DNA of 49,396 nt, taken from assembly GCA_003427395.1 (NCBI GenBank), contig BFEA01000071.1:2956654-3006049 (forward strand). Direction: 5' to 3'. Positions 40,564 to 49,396 of the stretch are shown one piece after another. A program made the position numbers and the translations under genes. A model generated the notes under the pieces. It made no database searches. It had not been told where the DNA came from and worked only from the letters and a program-made list of their open reading frames with translations. The DNA is from Chara braunii. Its lineage: Eukaryota; Streptophyta; Charophyceae; Charales; Characeae. Position 1 is the stretch's first letter. Each line of letters starts with the position of its first letter.

Positions 40564-42425
40564 GGTGCTCCTTGGCCATATCCGCCATTTCCATCGGCGG
40601 TTGGCTTACTTGGTCAAAAAGTTTAGCGCTCTGACCAGGAACTTAATTGAGTAGGTGACCGTCTATAAGAGCACGCACATATTCGACCAGATTTTTCTTG
40701 GCCTCACACAAGCGGTTAACGGGGACCCCCACTTTTCGACCCTAGGTAACGATGAATGATCCTGAATGAAAATGACCTTATGGTTTTCTTACAAATTGAG
40801 GCGAAAAATGGGGGGCCGGTTAACCTTTTCTCAGTGTCGGGCAAGAAGGGGACTGTTTTGAAAACAGTTTGAAAACAGGCTCATGGCCCACAACAACGGT
40901 TTTCCGTTTTTCCTCCTCTGCCTTCTTTTCCCTTGCCACTGCCTTGTCATAGGGGACTTGGAACAATGGTTTATCCTCTTCTATGGTTGCATCCCGTTGG
41001 GCCTTTAAGACACAAAAGCCTTTGCGTCGGCCATTTCAGCAAGTCCCTCAAGGCGGGTGCTCTCTCTCTCTCTCTCTTCTCTCACTCTCTTCCTTTTGTC
41101 TACAAGTCTCTACGGGCATCGAAATATGAACTCAGGAAAATAAACAAATTGAAAAACTCAAAGAAGAGAAGGTAGAACTCGTAGCTGGAGCGACATTACA
41201 TTTGGACTAGAGAGCAGCAAAAACATAAAAACATAAATTCACATGAGAGGTCTGATCCAGCGACTCAGCTTGATCATATTGCATACGAGATCCCCTCGAG
41301 TCCAGTCTGACCAGCCATGACCGTACAACAAAGCAGACAACGAGTCACTATATGCAACAACAGAGAATTGAGTGGTGTATAAGGTGCGAGTCAAGCCACA
41401 GACGGTGCAATCAAAGCATGTGAAATGTCTCAGCCGAAATCCCCTAGACATCGGGTGTCCTAACCAAAATAATAAACTTTGGATCCCAGTCAGACAGAGA
41501 ATGAACCAATGTCTAACAGATTTGGGTCCAAGGGGACCCTTCTTGTTTGGGCCCGATCCCACTGGGTCCCTAAGGGTCCCACGTAGGTCGTGACCGAGCC
41601 CCAACCAAGAGGAGTCCCATATGGACTCAATTTCTACCTCTACCGTACTGACAAATGAATTTAAACTTCCGGCAGAACCTACAGACTACAACCGTTCAAA
41701 AATGAAGAGACAAAGCACTGTAGAAGGACTCAACATTCAAATCAGGATACTTTATTTCTCCATCCATCAGGTGAGTAAGTAGTTCACACATTCAAGCACA
41801 CAATCAAGACCACAGAGTAGGAAAGAAACCCAGAATAACCCCAATAGGACAATCAATACCATGCACACATACATGGGCATCCCGTAAGTGCACGACACTT
41901 ACCTGAGTGGTCTGAGTTTCGAGATGAACAGTACTTACCCCCCTCTCATATGATCCTCCTGACCCTTGTAACTCTACCCCTACACTAGTGTCCTACCTCC
42001 TAGAAGGGTCCGACTCCAACACCCAAGTGCAACGCCGGGTCCCCCGCCGATGCTCAAGAACGAAGTAGCAACTTGCAGTCCGTAGATGCTGAATGGTTGT
42101 TATCCCTCAAGTTTGCTTACTTGAGGGAAGCCTTAAATCGCCAATTGTCTCCCTTGAATCAGATTCCAGGTGCGAGTGCCTCTCACTGTCGCCTCTCTCA
42201 AGTTGTCGCATGAAGTCTCCACAAAATGTCTCGCCACCCCAATCTCACTCTCAAGCAACCAGGTTAGGTCCAGTGTCGACCCCACGCGACCGAACCATGT
42301 GGGGGCAGCTTCCCTTAGCCACGCTGCCCCACTTCCTTTACAACCAACCCTAACCCTAAGCGTTGCCCTCAACCACTTAGGTTAGGGTTAGGGCAGCAAA
42401 GTCAACTCTCACCAGCAAGTAGAAT
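40564..42425 (-). other. Gypsy copy 2 leader between primer site and gag
   Basis: About 1.9 kb without recognised coding sequence. It contains a (CT)n tract near 41060-41085. Close to the primer site is an inverted pair of telomere-like repeats (42348-42360 and 42376-42393). A 121-residue minus-strand frame at 41239-41604 lacks known motifs. Confidence 0.45.
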
Positions 42426-42440
42426 CCGCTCGGTTACCAA
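42426..42440 (-). other. Primer-binding-site-like sequence of gypsy copy 2
   Basis: On the minus strand TTGGTAACCGAGCGG directly follows the LTR end ATAACA. It resembles the usual initiator-tRNA-Met primer site TGGTATCAGAGC. Some mismatches exist, so the exact tRNA is uncertain. Confidence 0.5.
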
Positions 42441-43466
42441 TGTTATGATCCTGGCCAATTTCGGAGGACACATTCATCAGAAAGTACAATGTCGTCCAAT
42501 TGCAAAAAGAAATGAATGAACTTGAGAGGAGAGAGAGGGTAAGAAGAAGAAGAAGAAGAAGAAGAAAGAAAGAAGAAGAAGATGATGTACACCAACATAG
42601 ACCAATGAGAATGTTGTTCTTCTTCGCCAACCACTCTCCTCCTACTTATCTCCTCCTCTCTTATTGACACAAGAAATGATAATAACAATGTTGAATGGCT
42701 GAACCAGAATCAATGTCTGAATCCCTCTTCTACTGCAGGTATCACATGAGGTTCACCATAGCCATGGCCACCCTTCTTCCTCCTTCGTCCAAGGCTGATG
42801 CTATGGCGGACTTGCTTTAGCTCAGGCTGCCATGCCTGACTTTGCCTCGAAGCTTCTTGGTGCAGCTCTACCCCAACTGGGGCCTTCTTGCTGCAGCGTC
42901 CACCAAGGTGATGAAGATGGCAACCACCATAGCCAGGTGTACCTCTGGCGCTCCTTCCTCCTAATCCTGGTCTTCTTCCTCCTCCTGTCCTTACTCCTCC
43001 CCAACAGCGCTGCTTCTTGCTAGGGCGAAAGGCTAAATGGACCATCCAATAGTTGGTTTTCCTCCAAAGTTTCACTCGGGGCAGTGGGGACTGTGGAACG
43101 GACCGGGCTGTGCTGAAGTGTTGTCGGAGAGTACGAGGGCGCTGAAGAAGAACGAAGAACGATGAAGAAGGGGGAGGACAAAAGATTGAGTTACTCAGCC
43201 GTTTCTCGAGCAGTTTTTAAGAATTAAGATGTTGTCTGGAGGTTTGGAGGATCGGCGAATCCGATAGTGAAGTCGGATTTAAGAGTTAGTGGGTGGATTC
43301 AATAGTATGGAGGTTAGGAGCTGCGCGTAGGAGGGGAGTGAACCCGACCGTATTTAGCGGAAGATTCACTCTCATATGCATGAACGTGGGCGGGGCAGCA
43401 GAGGCTATGCTGCTCGTAGGAAGCATGATGATCGTGTTTGGGGTCATGACCTCCCTCTCAGTGTGG
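42441..43466 (-). mobile_element. LTR shared by gypsy copies 2 and 3
   Basis: On the minus strand this LTR starts after a purine tract (CTGAGAGGGAGG, 43467-43478) that ends gypsy copy 3, and it ends at ATAACA next to the primer site of copy 2. Its end half (42441-43014) matches the copy 2 3' LTR. The whole of it matches the inverted fragment at 22455-23409. It therefore stands as 3' LTR of copy 3 and 5' LTR of copy 2 at once. Confidence 0.6.
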
Positions 43467-43750
43467 TGGTCTTCTCCTTCTTAGCGTCGTGACCGCCCCC
43501 TTGGTAGGCGGAGCCGTTGTTGTTTGAATCATGGCTGCCTTGATACTCGGTGGTTGCCTTCGCCCCGTGCTAGTAGTCATCTTGGCTTCGTGGTAACCTT
43601 CATTCTAGTTATTGTGGCATATCAGATCGACGGTGGTCGCTTCTTTACGCTGATGTATCCTCCCATTCATTCTCTGCATGGGGGACGGTGTTGCTGCCCG
43701 CCGAGGTTGCAACTATTGGTGGTGCATCCAGACACGTTTCAACGGGAAGT

Positions 43751-44750
43751 TCATTCCAGAATTGCCAAGTAATGGGCGCAGCGGCAATCGACGAAGGGGC
43801 TGCTACTGGGCAACAATGGACGAGTTGTATGCCAACTCGACATCCGGCAGCCGCTCAACCCAATCCTTTTGGTTGGGACGAATGAGAGTGTGAAGGAGAA
43901 CCTGTGCGATTTGATGCGCCCTCTCCGTTTGGCCATCGGTTTGGGGGTGGCGAGTCGAACTTGGCTTGAGAGATGAGCCCCATCGTTTGATGAGCGCCAA
44001 CCAAAAATCGAACATGAACCAAGTATCGCGGTCGCAAACGATTTCCTTGGGGTGGTTCGAATCCAACCGGCGTAAAGAACCTCGACCAACTCCAGTGCCT
44101 TGGCATGATAGCGGAAAGGCAAAAACATGGCGAACTTGGTGAGTTGGTCGACCACCGTGAGAATCCCATCCACACTGTTTTTGTGCTTGGGGAACGACCC
44201 GGTAATGTCCATGGCAATCGCTTCCCTCCGGCGCAACGGGACCGGTAATGGTCGCAACTCACCGTATGGACGATGATTGCGGGATTTGCAACGTCGGCAA
44301 ACATCGCATTACTCGCAGTAGCGTGTGACGTCGTTGAGAAGACCGGCCACCAAAAGCGCTTGCGGAGTCGGCCAATCGTACGATCGACTCCAAAATGTAC
44401 GGTGGCTGGAGCATCGTGGAACTTGCCAAGAAGCCGTGTACGCAAGTGAGAGTCACTCGGTACGCAAAGAAGGTCCTTCCCTCGCGTGTGGACAAGCAAG
44501 TACCCCGCTTGGATCCGGTAGTGAGAAGGCGCCGGATTAGGAGAGGAGCAATTCGCGTACTTATCGCGAAACTCGGGGTCGGCTTGGTAGCCACGAATGA
44601 AGTTGTCCCCAGGTTGTCGTCGATCTCCAAGGTCGAATAGACTGTGGTATAATGATTCGGACGCTGTGAAAGAGCATCCACAAAACTGTTCGACTTCCCC
44701 AGAATGTGATCGGGAAAGAAGTCGAATTGGTCGATGAAAGCCATCCAACG
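43751..44750 (-). pseudogene. pol: Gypsy copy 3 integrase
   Basis: In 44748-44260 the zinc domain reads [20 protein letters not shown], then shifts frame before the CC pair. The core has AMDITGSFPKHKNSVDGIL (first Asp, 44257-43751 frame), then in 44066-43803 CDRDTWFMFDFW (second Asp) and HPQTDGQTERAHQIAQVL (catalytic Glu), so all three DDE residues can be found across frames. The C-terminal part decays toward 43500. Confidence 0.75.
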
Positions 44751-45278
44751 GGCGATGGTGCTATTGACGGTGTCTTGGGTCTTGTAGAAGACCAACGAAT
44801 TGTTGTCCGTTACCCATCGGAATTGACTTCGACCAAGGAGGAAGTGCCGCCACCGCTTGAGCGCGTGGACGGAGGTTAGGAGCTCCTTCTTGCATGCATC
44901 ATCAATGGAGTGCACGACGGGCACTTTCTTGCTGAAGTACTCGATCGGGTGCCAATCCACGCCATCGTATTGTTCGAGGACGACACCAATGCCATAGCCG
45001 GACGCATCCGTAGTGACGCGCATGGGCAATAGCGGGTCGTATATGCGCAAGACCTCTGCAGATAATAGTGCGGCTTTGAAAGCCAAAAATGATTCTCGCA
45101 CATCCTCTCCAAAGTCAAATGGCCGATCCTCGCATTGAAGCTTGGTCAAGTGGGTCGCGATCTTCGAGTATCCCTTGAAAAAACGTTGGTAGTAGCCGGC
45201 GAGGCCAAGGAACGAACGAACATACGTGACGTTTCTCGGCTCCAGCCACTCTTGGATGGCTTGAATCTTGTCTGACAA
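44259..45278 (-). CDS. pol: Gypsy copy 3 RT thumb, RNase H and linker
   Basis: A 339-residue open frame. It begins in the RT thumb ([19 protein letters not shown]) and continues with RNase [20 protein letters not shown] (catalytic Asp), [19 protein letters not shown] (Glu) and [10 protein letters not shown] (Asp), then [18 protein letters not shown]. The tail after about residue 240 is out of frame relative to integrase. Catalytic residues appear intact. Confidence 0.8.
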   Translation of the reverse strand: MSDKIQAIQEWLEPRNVTYVRSFLGLAGYYQRFFKGYSKIATHLTKLQCEDRPFDFGEDVRESFLAFKAALLSAEVLRIYDPLLPMRVTTDASGYGIGVVLEQYDGVDWHPIEYFSKKVPVVHSIDDACKKELLTSVHALKRWRHFLLGRSQFRWVTDNNSLVFYKTQDTVNSTIARWMAFIDQFDFFPDHILGKSNSFVDALSQRPNHYTTVYSTLEIDDNLGTTSFVATKPTPSFAISTRIAPLLIRRLLTTGSKRGTCLSTREGRTFFAYRVTLTCVHGFLASSTMLQPPYILESIVRLADSASAFGGRSSQRRHTLLRVMRCLPTLQIPQSSSIR

Positions 45279-45293
45279 CGCACTGATGCCCTC

Positions 45294-46085
45294 TTATGTG
45301 ACAAAATGGCCCAAGTATTCTAGCTCTTGCCGGACAAATTCGCACTTGTCGCGGTTGGCTTTGTACTTGGCACGGCGAAGCGTCTCTAACACTTGTCGAA
45401 GGTGCTCAAGATGATCCTCCAATGTCCGGTTATAGACGAGAATGTTGTCTAAGTAGATTAGCACGAACCGGTCCAACATCGCATGAAACTCGTTGGTCAT
45501 TGCCGCTTGAAAAGTCGTTGGGGCATAAGTGAGGCCAAAAGGCATAACGACCCACTCAAAATGCCCGTACCGCGTCTTGAACACGGATTTGTAGCAATCT
45601 TGCGGGCGTATCGAGATTTGGTGCTAGCCCGACTTCAAGTCAAACTTCGACAATAATTTCGCGCCGCCCAAACGCTCGAGAAGGTCGTCAATACGCGGAA
45701 GAGGTCCCACATTCTTGACGGTTTGTGTGTTGAGCTTGCGGTAGTCGATGCACAAGCAAAGATCCTTGTTCTTCTTCCGTACGAAGAGAAATGGCGGACC
45801 GTATGATGAGCTACTAGCGTGGATCCAACCCTTGTCCAACAGATCATCGAGTTTCCAGCACCACCCCGGTAGGAGACTCGAAGATGTCGGTGAACTCGTC
45901 GAGCAGCCACACCACTCGGTGGTCCGAAGACAAGTCGTAGGTGAAGATTCGGTCGTTGCGACGACTCGTAGAAAACATAGGCCTATCTCGTCGGTCCGCT
46001 CATAAGCACAAGTGGCCCGAAAAGACTTGGCCGTTACAACTTGGCACCGGATCGAGGGGTGCGGAAGAGGAATGGTACACGACAC
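45294..46085 (-). pseudogene. pol: Gypsy copy 3 reverse transcriptase, active-site Asp changed
   Basis: The 46085-45624 frame has LLDKGWIHASSSSYGPPFLF, CIDYRKLNTQTVKN and LLSKFDLKSG. The 45584-45294 frame has YGHFEWVVMPFGLTYAPTTF and the catalytic box YLDN at 45444-45455, where YLDD is expected. A single base change from GAC to AAC explains it. A stop and frame break near 45600-45624 separates the two halves. Confidence 0.8.
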
Positions 46086-46157
46086 CTTGGCGCCGAAGGC
46101 GTTGCCAACGGTAAGTGTTCGCCGATGGAAGTTAACCGTGTGATCCGCACTTGCAAG

Positions 46158-46613
46158 CTAAGGCATTCCCAAAATGATGTCGAATTTTGTGTCCAAGATG
46201 TCAAACGTCACCAGTTCGCATGCATGAGCTGTGAAATAAACCGGCACAACTTCAATGTAGCGATCGAGAAGTTGTTGCGTCCGACCGTCCACCAACTTGA
46301 TCGCCGTCGGGTTTGGCTTCCTTTGAACTTGTGCTTCGGCCCTTTGGATAAAGGACTGGCTGATGAAACTGCGAGTCGCGCCGCTATCCAGCAAAGCGTT
46401 GCAGGACGCTTGCCCAACTTGGATGCGGACATAAAGGAGCGGTTCGTTGTTATCATCGTACCGCTGCATGCGAAACTCGCGGGCCACCTTGCTAACATAC
46501 ACAAGGATGTCCCCCACCGCAGCTTCGTCATCTGTCGACGAAGGTGGTGGTGCATAGAAGGCTAAGTATGTGTGGAGATGGGCGCATAATGGCGCGCATT
46601 GCGGTCCCGACAA
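46158..46613 (-). CDS. Gypsy copy 3 aspartic protease
   Basis: The 151-residue frame contains CNALLDSGATRSFISQSFI with an intact DSG catalytic triplet and FDIILGMP as second motif. The preceding residues (YDDNNEPLLYVRIQVG) form the usual first strand. The protease would mature Gag and Pol in particles. The flanking gag and RT are in other frames. Confidence 0.8.
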   Translation of the reverse strand: MSGPQCAPLCAHLHTYLAFYAPPPSSTDDEAAVGDILVYVSKVAREFRMQRYDDNNEPLLYVRIQVGQASCNALLDSGATRSFISQSFIQRAEAQVQRKPNPTAIKLVDGRTQQLLDRYIEVVPVYFTAHACELVTFDILDTKFDIILGMP

Positions 46614-48067
46614 GCAGCCTGTGGAAGGGAGAGGAAGCCATGCAAATCCTCGGACGTCAACGGGTCTAAGACCTCTTTGTTGAACTCGTGCATCGAATCC
46701 CTTGAAGAACCACTTGAAGACGATTCATTGTCGCTGTTGCCGGACGGAGAAGAAGCCGCACACACATCTTGTCCTTGAGCTTGAGAACCCAGGGAAGGAA
46801 CGAGCCGGGCAGGATAGTCCTAATAAGAATATAATAGAGGACTGTCGACTTTCGCATGTGCCTCGGAATAAAGAGAGGTTGCTCGCGAAGCAACCGGTCG
46901 TTTGAAGGGTTGGTCGGCGTAGTTGCTGCAACCACGGCCACTTTTGGCCGATGCTGATCTCTGCCCTGGCTCGTAGCAGACGAACGGCCCAAATTCTTGG
47001 CTTCGGTGTTCGTCACGATGATCTGCGAGGCTTTATCAAAAAGCTGCTCACTTGCGGTGAGCGTCTCCGCAACTTGCGTCAAGGCGTTCTGCAACGCTGG
47101 ACAACTCCTCCTGATGAAGAAATGTTTTATGCCGACAAAGGTCGACGACAAGTTGGGCGTGGACGCCAAGCGTTGGTACTCAGGGAATGCTCTCGCAAGT
47201 AGCCGCGGTCGGACTGGCTGCAGCGTCTTATCTGCTGGTCAATCCGCTGATTTGTCGCTAGAGCGCAGACCTTGAGAGTCCCGACGTCGATTTCCAAGAC
47301 GTTGACGCGGTTCGTCAAGTTGGAGGGTCCGGCGGGGGTGGCTGTTGTAGGCTGCTGTTCCAGCCGGTCAAGCAGTTCATCGATAAGTCGAGCCTGCTTC
47401 CGGACCAGGGTGTCCACGCATAGGATGTCCTCTTGCTGTGCTGCACAGGTGGCGACCAAGTCGCTCACATGTTCGATTGTGGTTGCAAGGCCACGCACAG
47501 CAGGGGGGGCATCCTCCTCTTCAGCAGCCACTGCCCATTCACTGGCGATCACCTCGATGTCCCCCAGGGATTCGAGGATTTTGTCTCGGCGTAGTCGACG
47601 GCGTTCGTTTGCGGCCTTCCTTGCTGCCTCAGCGTCCTCCTGTCGCTGTTGTTCAGTGAGGCGACGCTGTTCCTCTGCTTCTTACGTGCGGAGGTTGCCG
47701 CAGCTGCCCGTTGCTTGAACTCTGCTACCATGTCCAGCATGCGGGTCTCATAGGCCTCGGTAGTCTCTCCCGTCTGCTGGTCCATGCCGCTTGTCTTTGA
47801 GCGGGTGAGCACCATGCACTGACGTGACCTGCTGCTGCGGCGACTGGTTGCTGACGTGTCCTGCTGACATGGCCTGCTGACGTGGCCTGCTGACGTGGCC
47901 TGCTGATGTGGCCTGCTGACGTGGCCTGCTGACATGGCCTGCTGATGTGCCTGCTGACCTGGCAACTCACCAATGCCGCTGCAGGGGGTACAAGGAGATA
48001 GAGAAGACCAGAGGGGCCAACAACATAGGTGAGGAGGGGTGGGTTGATCGCCCAAATAAGGAGGCAC
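46562..48067 (-). pseudogene. gag: Gypsy copy 3 gag-like region
   Basis: Segments 48067-47549, 47552-47127 and 47169-46666 follow each other. The middle one contains leucine-rich, coiled-coil-like heptads (IDELLDRLEQ, LTNRVNVLEIDVGTLK). The first has a 13-residue repeat encoded by 13-bp DNA repeats. I find no CCHC knuckle. Assignment to gag rests on position between primer site and protease. Confidence 0.5.
47860..47961. repeat. 13-bp tandem repeat, about eight units
   Basis: Units are CCTGCTGACGTGG or close variants (GACATGG, GATGTGG). Since 13 is not a multiple of three, three units (39 bp) give a 13-residue protein period on the minus strand (QQATSAGHVSRPH). Confidence 0.85.
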
Positions 48068-48702
48068 TAATCAAAAAAGAAAAGTTTGAACTATGCAAAA
48101 AAATTCGAGAGAAAAGAAAATACTCGTTTGCAAGTTCAGTAGGCCTCTCAATTCCCCCTGAAGTGCAAAATTACCAATGAGGAAAAAATTTCGAACTTTC
48201 AGACTGCAAACGAATTCCGAAAATAAAATACAAAAAAAAAAATTGGAATTACTCAGATGAGAGTACGCGCAGTTTGGAAAATGATAACTGCAAGAGGGAT
48301 TTCCCGTACCGTTTTCAGAAAAAACGAATTTCGGAAATTCAGAAAAAACGAATTTCGGAAATTAAAAAAAAAGATATTCCGGATTTCCAAATGACGGGAA
48401 ATTGCAAAAACAAATCGAAATTTTTGAGAAAAAGATATTCCGGATTTCCAACAACGAAATTTCGAATTTTCAGAACAAAAATGAAAAACGGAAATTTCAG
48501 GTGTTGCGCTATTGCGATTTTCCACAACAGAAATAGCGGGAGAACAAAATCCAAGAAAGAAAAAAATTTCGATTTTCGGCAGTTAGGTCAAAATCGTGAT
48601 TTGGGGGGCTAATTAGTATGCTCTAATCATCAATCAATCAAAGCTAAATAACTACTTAGTCCCCGCACACGTGTTCAGATCAGGCTGTCCTGATTCACGT
48701 GT
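48068..48702 (-). other. Gypsy copy 3 leader, A-rich with short palindromic repeats
   Basis: Repeats of AAACGAATTTCGGAAATT and AAAAAGATATTCCGGATTTC (each twice or more, 48320-48450) lie in an A-rich plus strand. No gene is seen. Open frames here are simple products of the repeats. Confidence 0.5.
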
Positions 48703-48717
48703 GGTGTTCCGATACCA
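48703..48717 (-). other. Primer-binding site of gypsy copy 3
   Basis: On the minus strand TGGTATCGGAACACC lies two bases after an LTR end reading ATGTAACA. It is close to the initiator tRNA-Met primer site TGGTATCAGAGC. Confidence 0.65.
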
Positions 48718-48719
48718 AC

Positions 48720-49341
48720 TGTTACATGCCCAGTTGGGCAATGTATGTAAAGCCAAGGATCCGCAATGTGATGAAAAAGACTGAATGGACAATGCAGTGC
48801 TAGTGGAATCTCAACAAGCAGTGTACATCGTGATACATACAGAAAATGGCATATAATAGCGCAGGGGAAGACTTAGATATAAGCCCTGACCTGACCGGGA
48901 CTGACCACTCTCACGTAGTACAAGACCGCGCAGCAGAATGCTAGAATACCAATGACTAGCCCAATCAATGTCGGAATACAGACCAAACATACATCATCCT
49001 CATCACAAGGTGTGAAAGGGGCCTGCCGCTACACACAGGAAGAATGCGCCAGGTCGAGACCATACACAGACGAAGAGGAGGGGATCAGACGAAGAAGGGG
49101 GACGATGGGAATGTCGTCAACACCAAGTCTTCGGTACAAGTCCCAGATAATCCCTCGTCAAATGTCTGAAGCCCAATGTCGAGTCTGGATCCAAATGTCA
49201 CCAAGCCCGCTCTCTCGTAGTCTGCTGATGCAGTGAAGTCAGGTACCGAGAGGGTGAGAGGGAGATGGTGGACTGAGAGGAGGAAGAAGAAGAACTCTCT
49301 CTCTCTCTCATGTGCCAGGTACTAACCTGTGAAGATGGCGC
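48720..49341 (-). mobile_element. 5' LTR (partial) of gypsy copy 3
   Basis: Sequence beyond the primer site should be the LTR. It starts (as its end on the element strand) with TGTTACATGCCC on the plus strand. It does not resemble the LTR at 42441-43466. Its outer end is not seen before the sequencing-adapter junction at 49342. A (CT)n tract lies at 49296-49309. Confidence 0.5.
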
Positions 49342-49379
49342 CTGTCTCTTATACACATCTAGATGTGTATAAGAGACAG
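49342..49379. other. Tn5/Nextera mate-pair adapter junction (artefact)
   Basis: CTGTCTCTTATACACATCT followed directly by its complement AGATGTGTATAAGAGACAG. The 19-bp half is the Tn5 transposase mosaic end used in Nextera libraries, and the inverted double copy is the circularisation junction of mate-pair kits. The 17 bases after it are thus of uncertain linkage to the rest. Confidence 0.97.
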
Positions 49380-49396
49380 GGTCCTGCAGAGGGGTA

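Larger units (their letters stand above)
35414..43466 (-). mobile_element. Ty3/gypsy copy 2 with internal deletion of reverse transcriptase
   Basis: Between the LTR at 42441-43466 and the 3' LTR at 35414 the minus strand encodes gag, protease, the end of RNase H and integrase, but no RT palm. A primer-binding-like TTGGTAACCGAGCGG follows the upstream LTR (42426-42440), and a leader of about 1.9 kb precedes gag. Gag and pol differ clearly from gypsy copies 1 and 3, so it is a separate family. It is defective and could only move with help. Confidence 0.75.
43467..48719 (-). mobile_element. Ty3/gypsy copy 3 internal region
   Basis: Minus-strand order is primer site (48703-48717), leader, gag-like region (48067-46562), protease, RT, RNase H, integrase (43751-44300) and a purine tract. 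The element is distinct from copies 1 and 2 by its protease and gag. Frame breaks near 44259, 45290, 45600, 46100, 46640 and 47130 disable it. Confidence 0.8.

Noticed and set aside
42348-42393. A true interstitial telomere
   Set aside because: Only two to three repeat units per side; too few to infer a telomere or chromosome fusion.

Overview
This window looks like a transposon graveyard from a large, repeat-rich eukaryotic nuclear genome. I find no convincing complete host gene. The lineage is inferred to be plant or charophyte-like. The evidence is L1-type LINEs whose second ORF ends in a plant-style zf-RVT zinc domain, plus several Ty3/gypsy elements with gag-protease-RT-RNase H-integrase order. 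A charophyte such as Chara is my guess from general character, not from a search. Two N gaps sit inside poly-A tracts, there are scattered single Ns, and a Tn5/Nextera mate-pair junction lies at the right edge. This is therefore short-read scaffold sequence with some assembly risk.

Layout, left to right. (1) 1-3785: 5'-truncated Ty3/gypsy element (+), gag through the integrase zinc domain. (2) 3786-about 10430: LINE copy 1 (-), with ORF1 and ORF2 both decayed. (3) 10430-12040: tandem repeats, an exon-like piece, a tRNA-headed SINE at 11007 and a decayed LINE tail. (4) 12040-18239: LINE copy 2 (+), with ORF1 C-terminus, ORF2 and a 3' UTR ending in a hairpin cassette and poly-A. (5) 18258-22109: mostly unrecognised sequence, a tandem duplication and a LINE scrap at 20451. 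(6) 22110-25460: a gypsy integrase/LTR scrap joined to a LINE tail that carries three nested small terminal-inverted-repeat elements. (7) 25613-27482: a foldback structure, another hairpin cassette and a larger inverted-repeat element. (8) 27637-31178: LINE copy 3 (+). (9) 31255-35400: low-complexity and tandem repeats plus a minus-strand hairpin cassette. (10) 35414-43466: Ty3/gypsy element 2 (-), which has lost its RT. (11) 42441 to beyond 48720: Ty3/gypsy element 3 (-). One LTR lies between elements 2 and 3 and serves as end of both.

The three LINEs belong to one family. They share an ORF1 C-terminal block, an AP endonuclease, an FADD reverse transcriptase, a zf-RVT domain and a Pro-rich C-terminal signature just before the ORF2 stop. 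In copies 2 and 3, ORF2 is followed by a 3' UTR holding short hairpins and ending in poly-A. The same cassette recurs away from any LINE body at 26337 and 35046.

The best candidates for something undescribed are this multi-hairpin LINE/SINE 3' tail and two families of small TA-flanked inverted-repeat elements (TIRs AACCACCAGTAC and CCGTCTTCACCCGAA). Three independent reconstructions support the element boundaries. Removing one element restores a perfect 12-bp stem. Removing another restores an open frame. Removing a third restores a conserved LINE motif.
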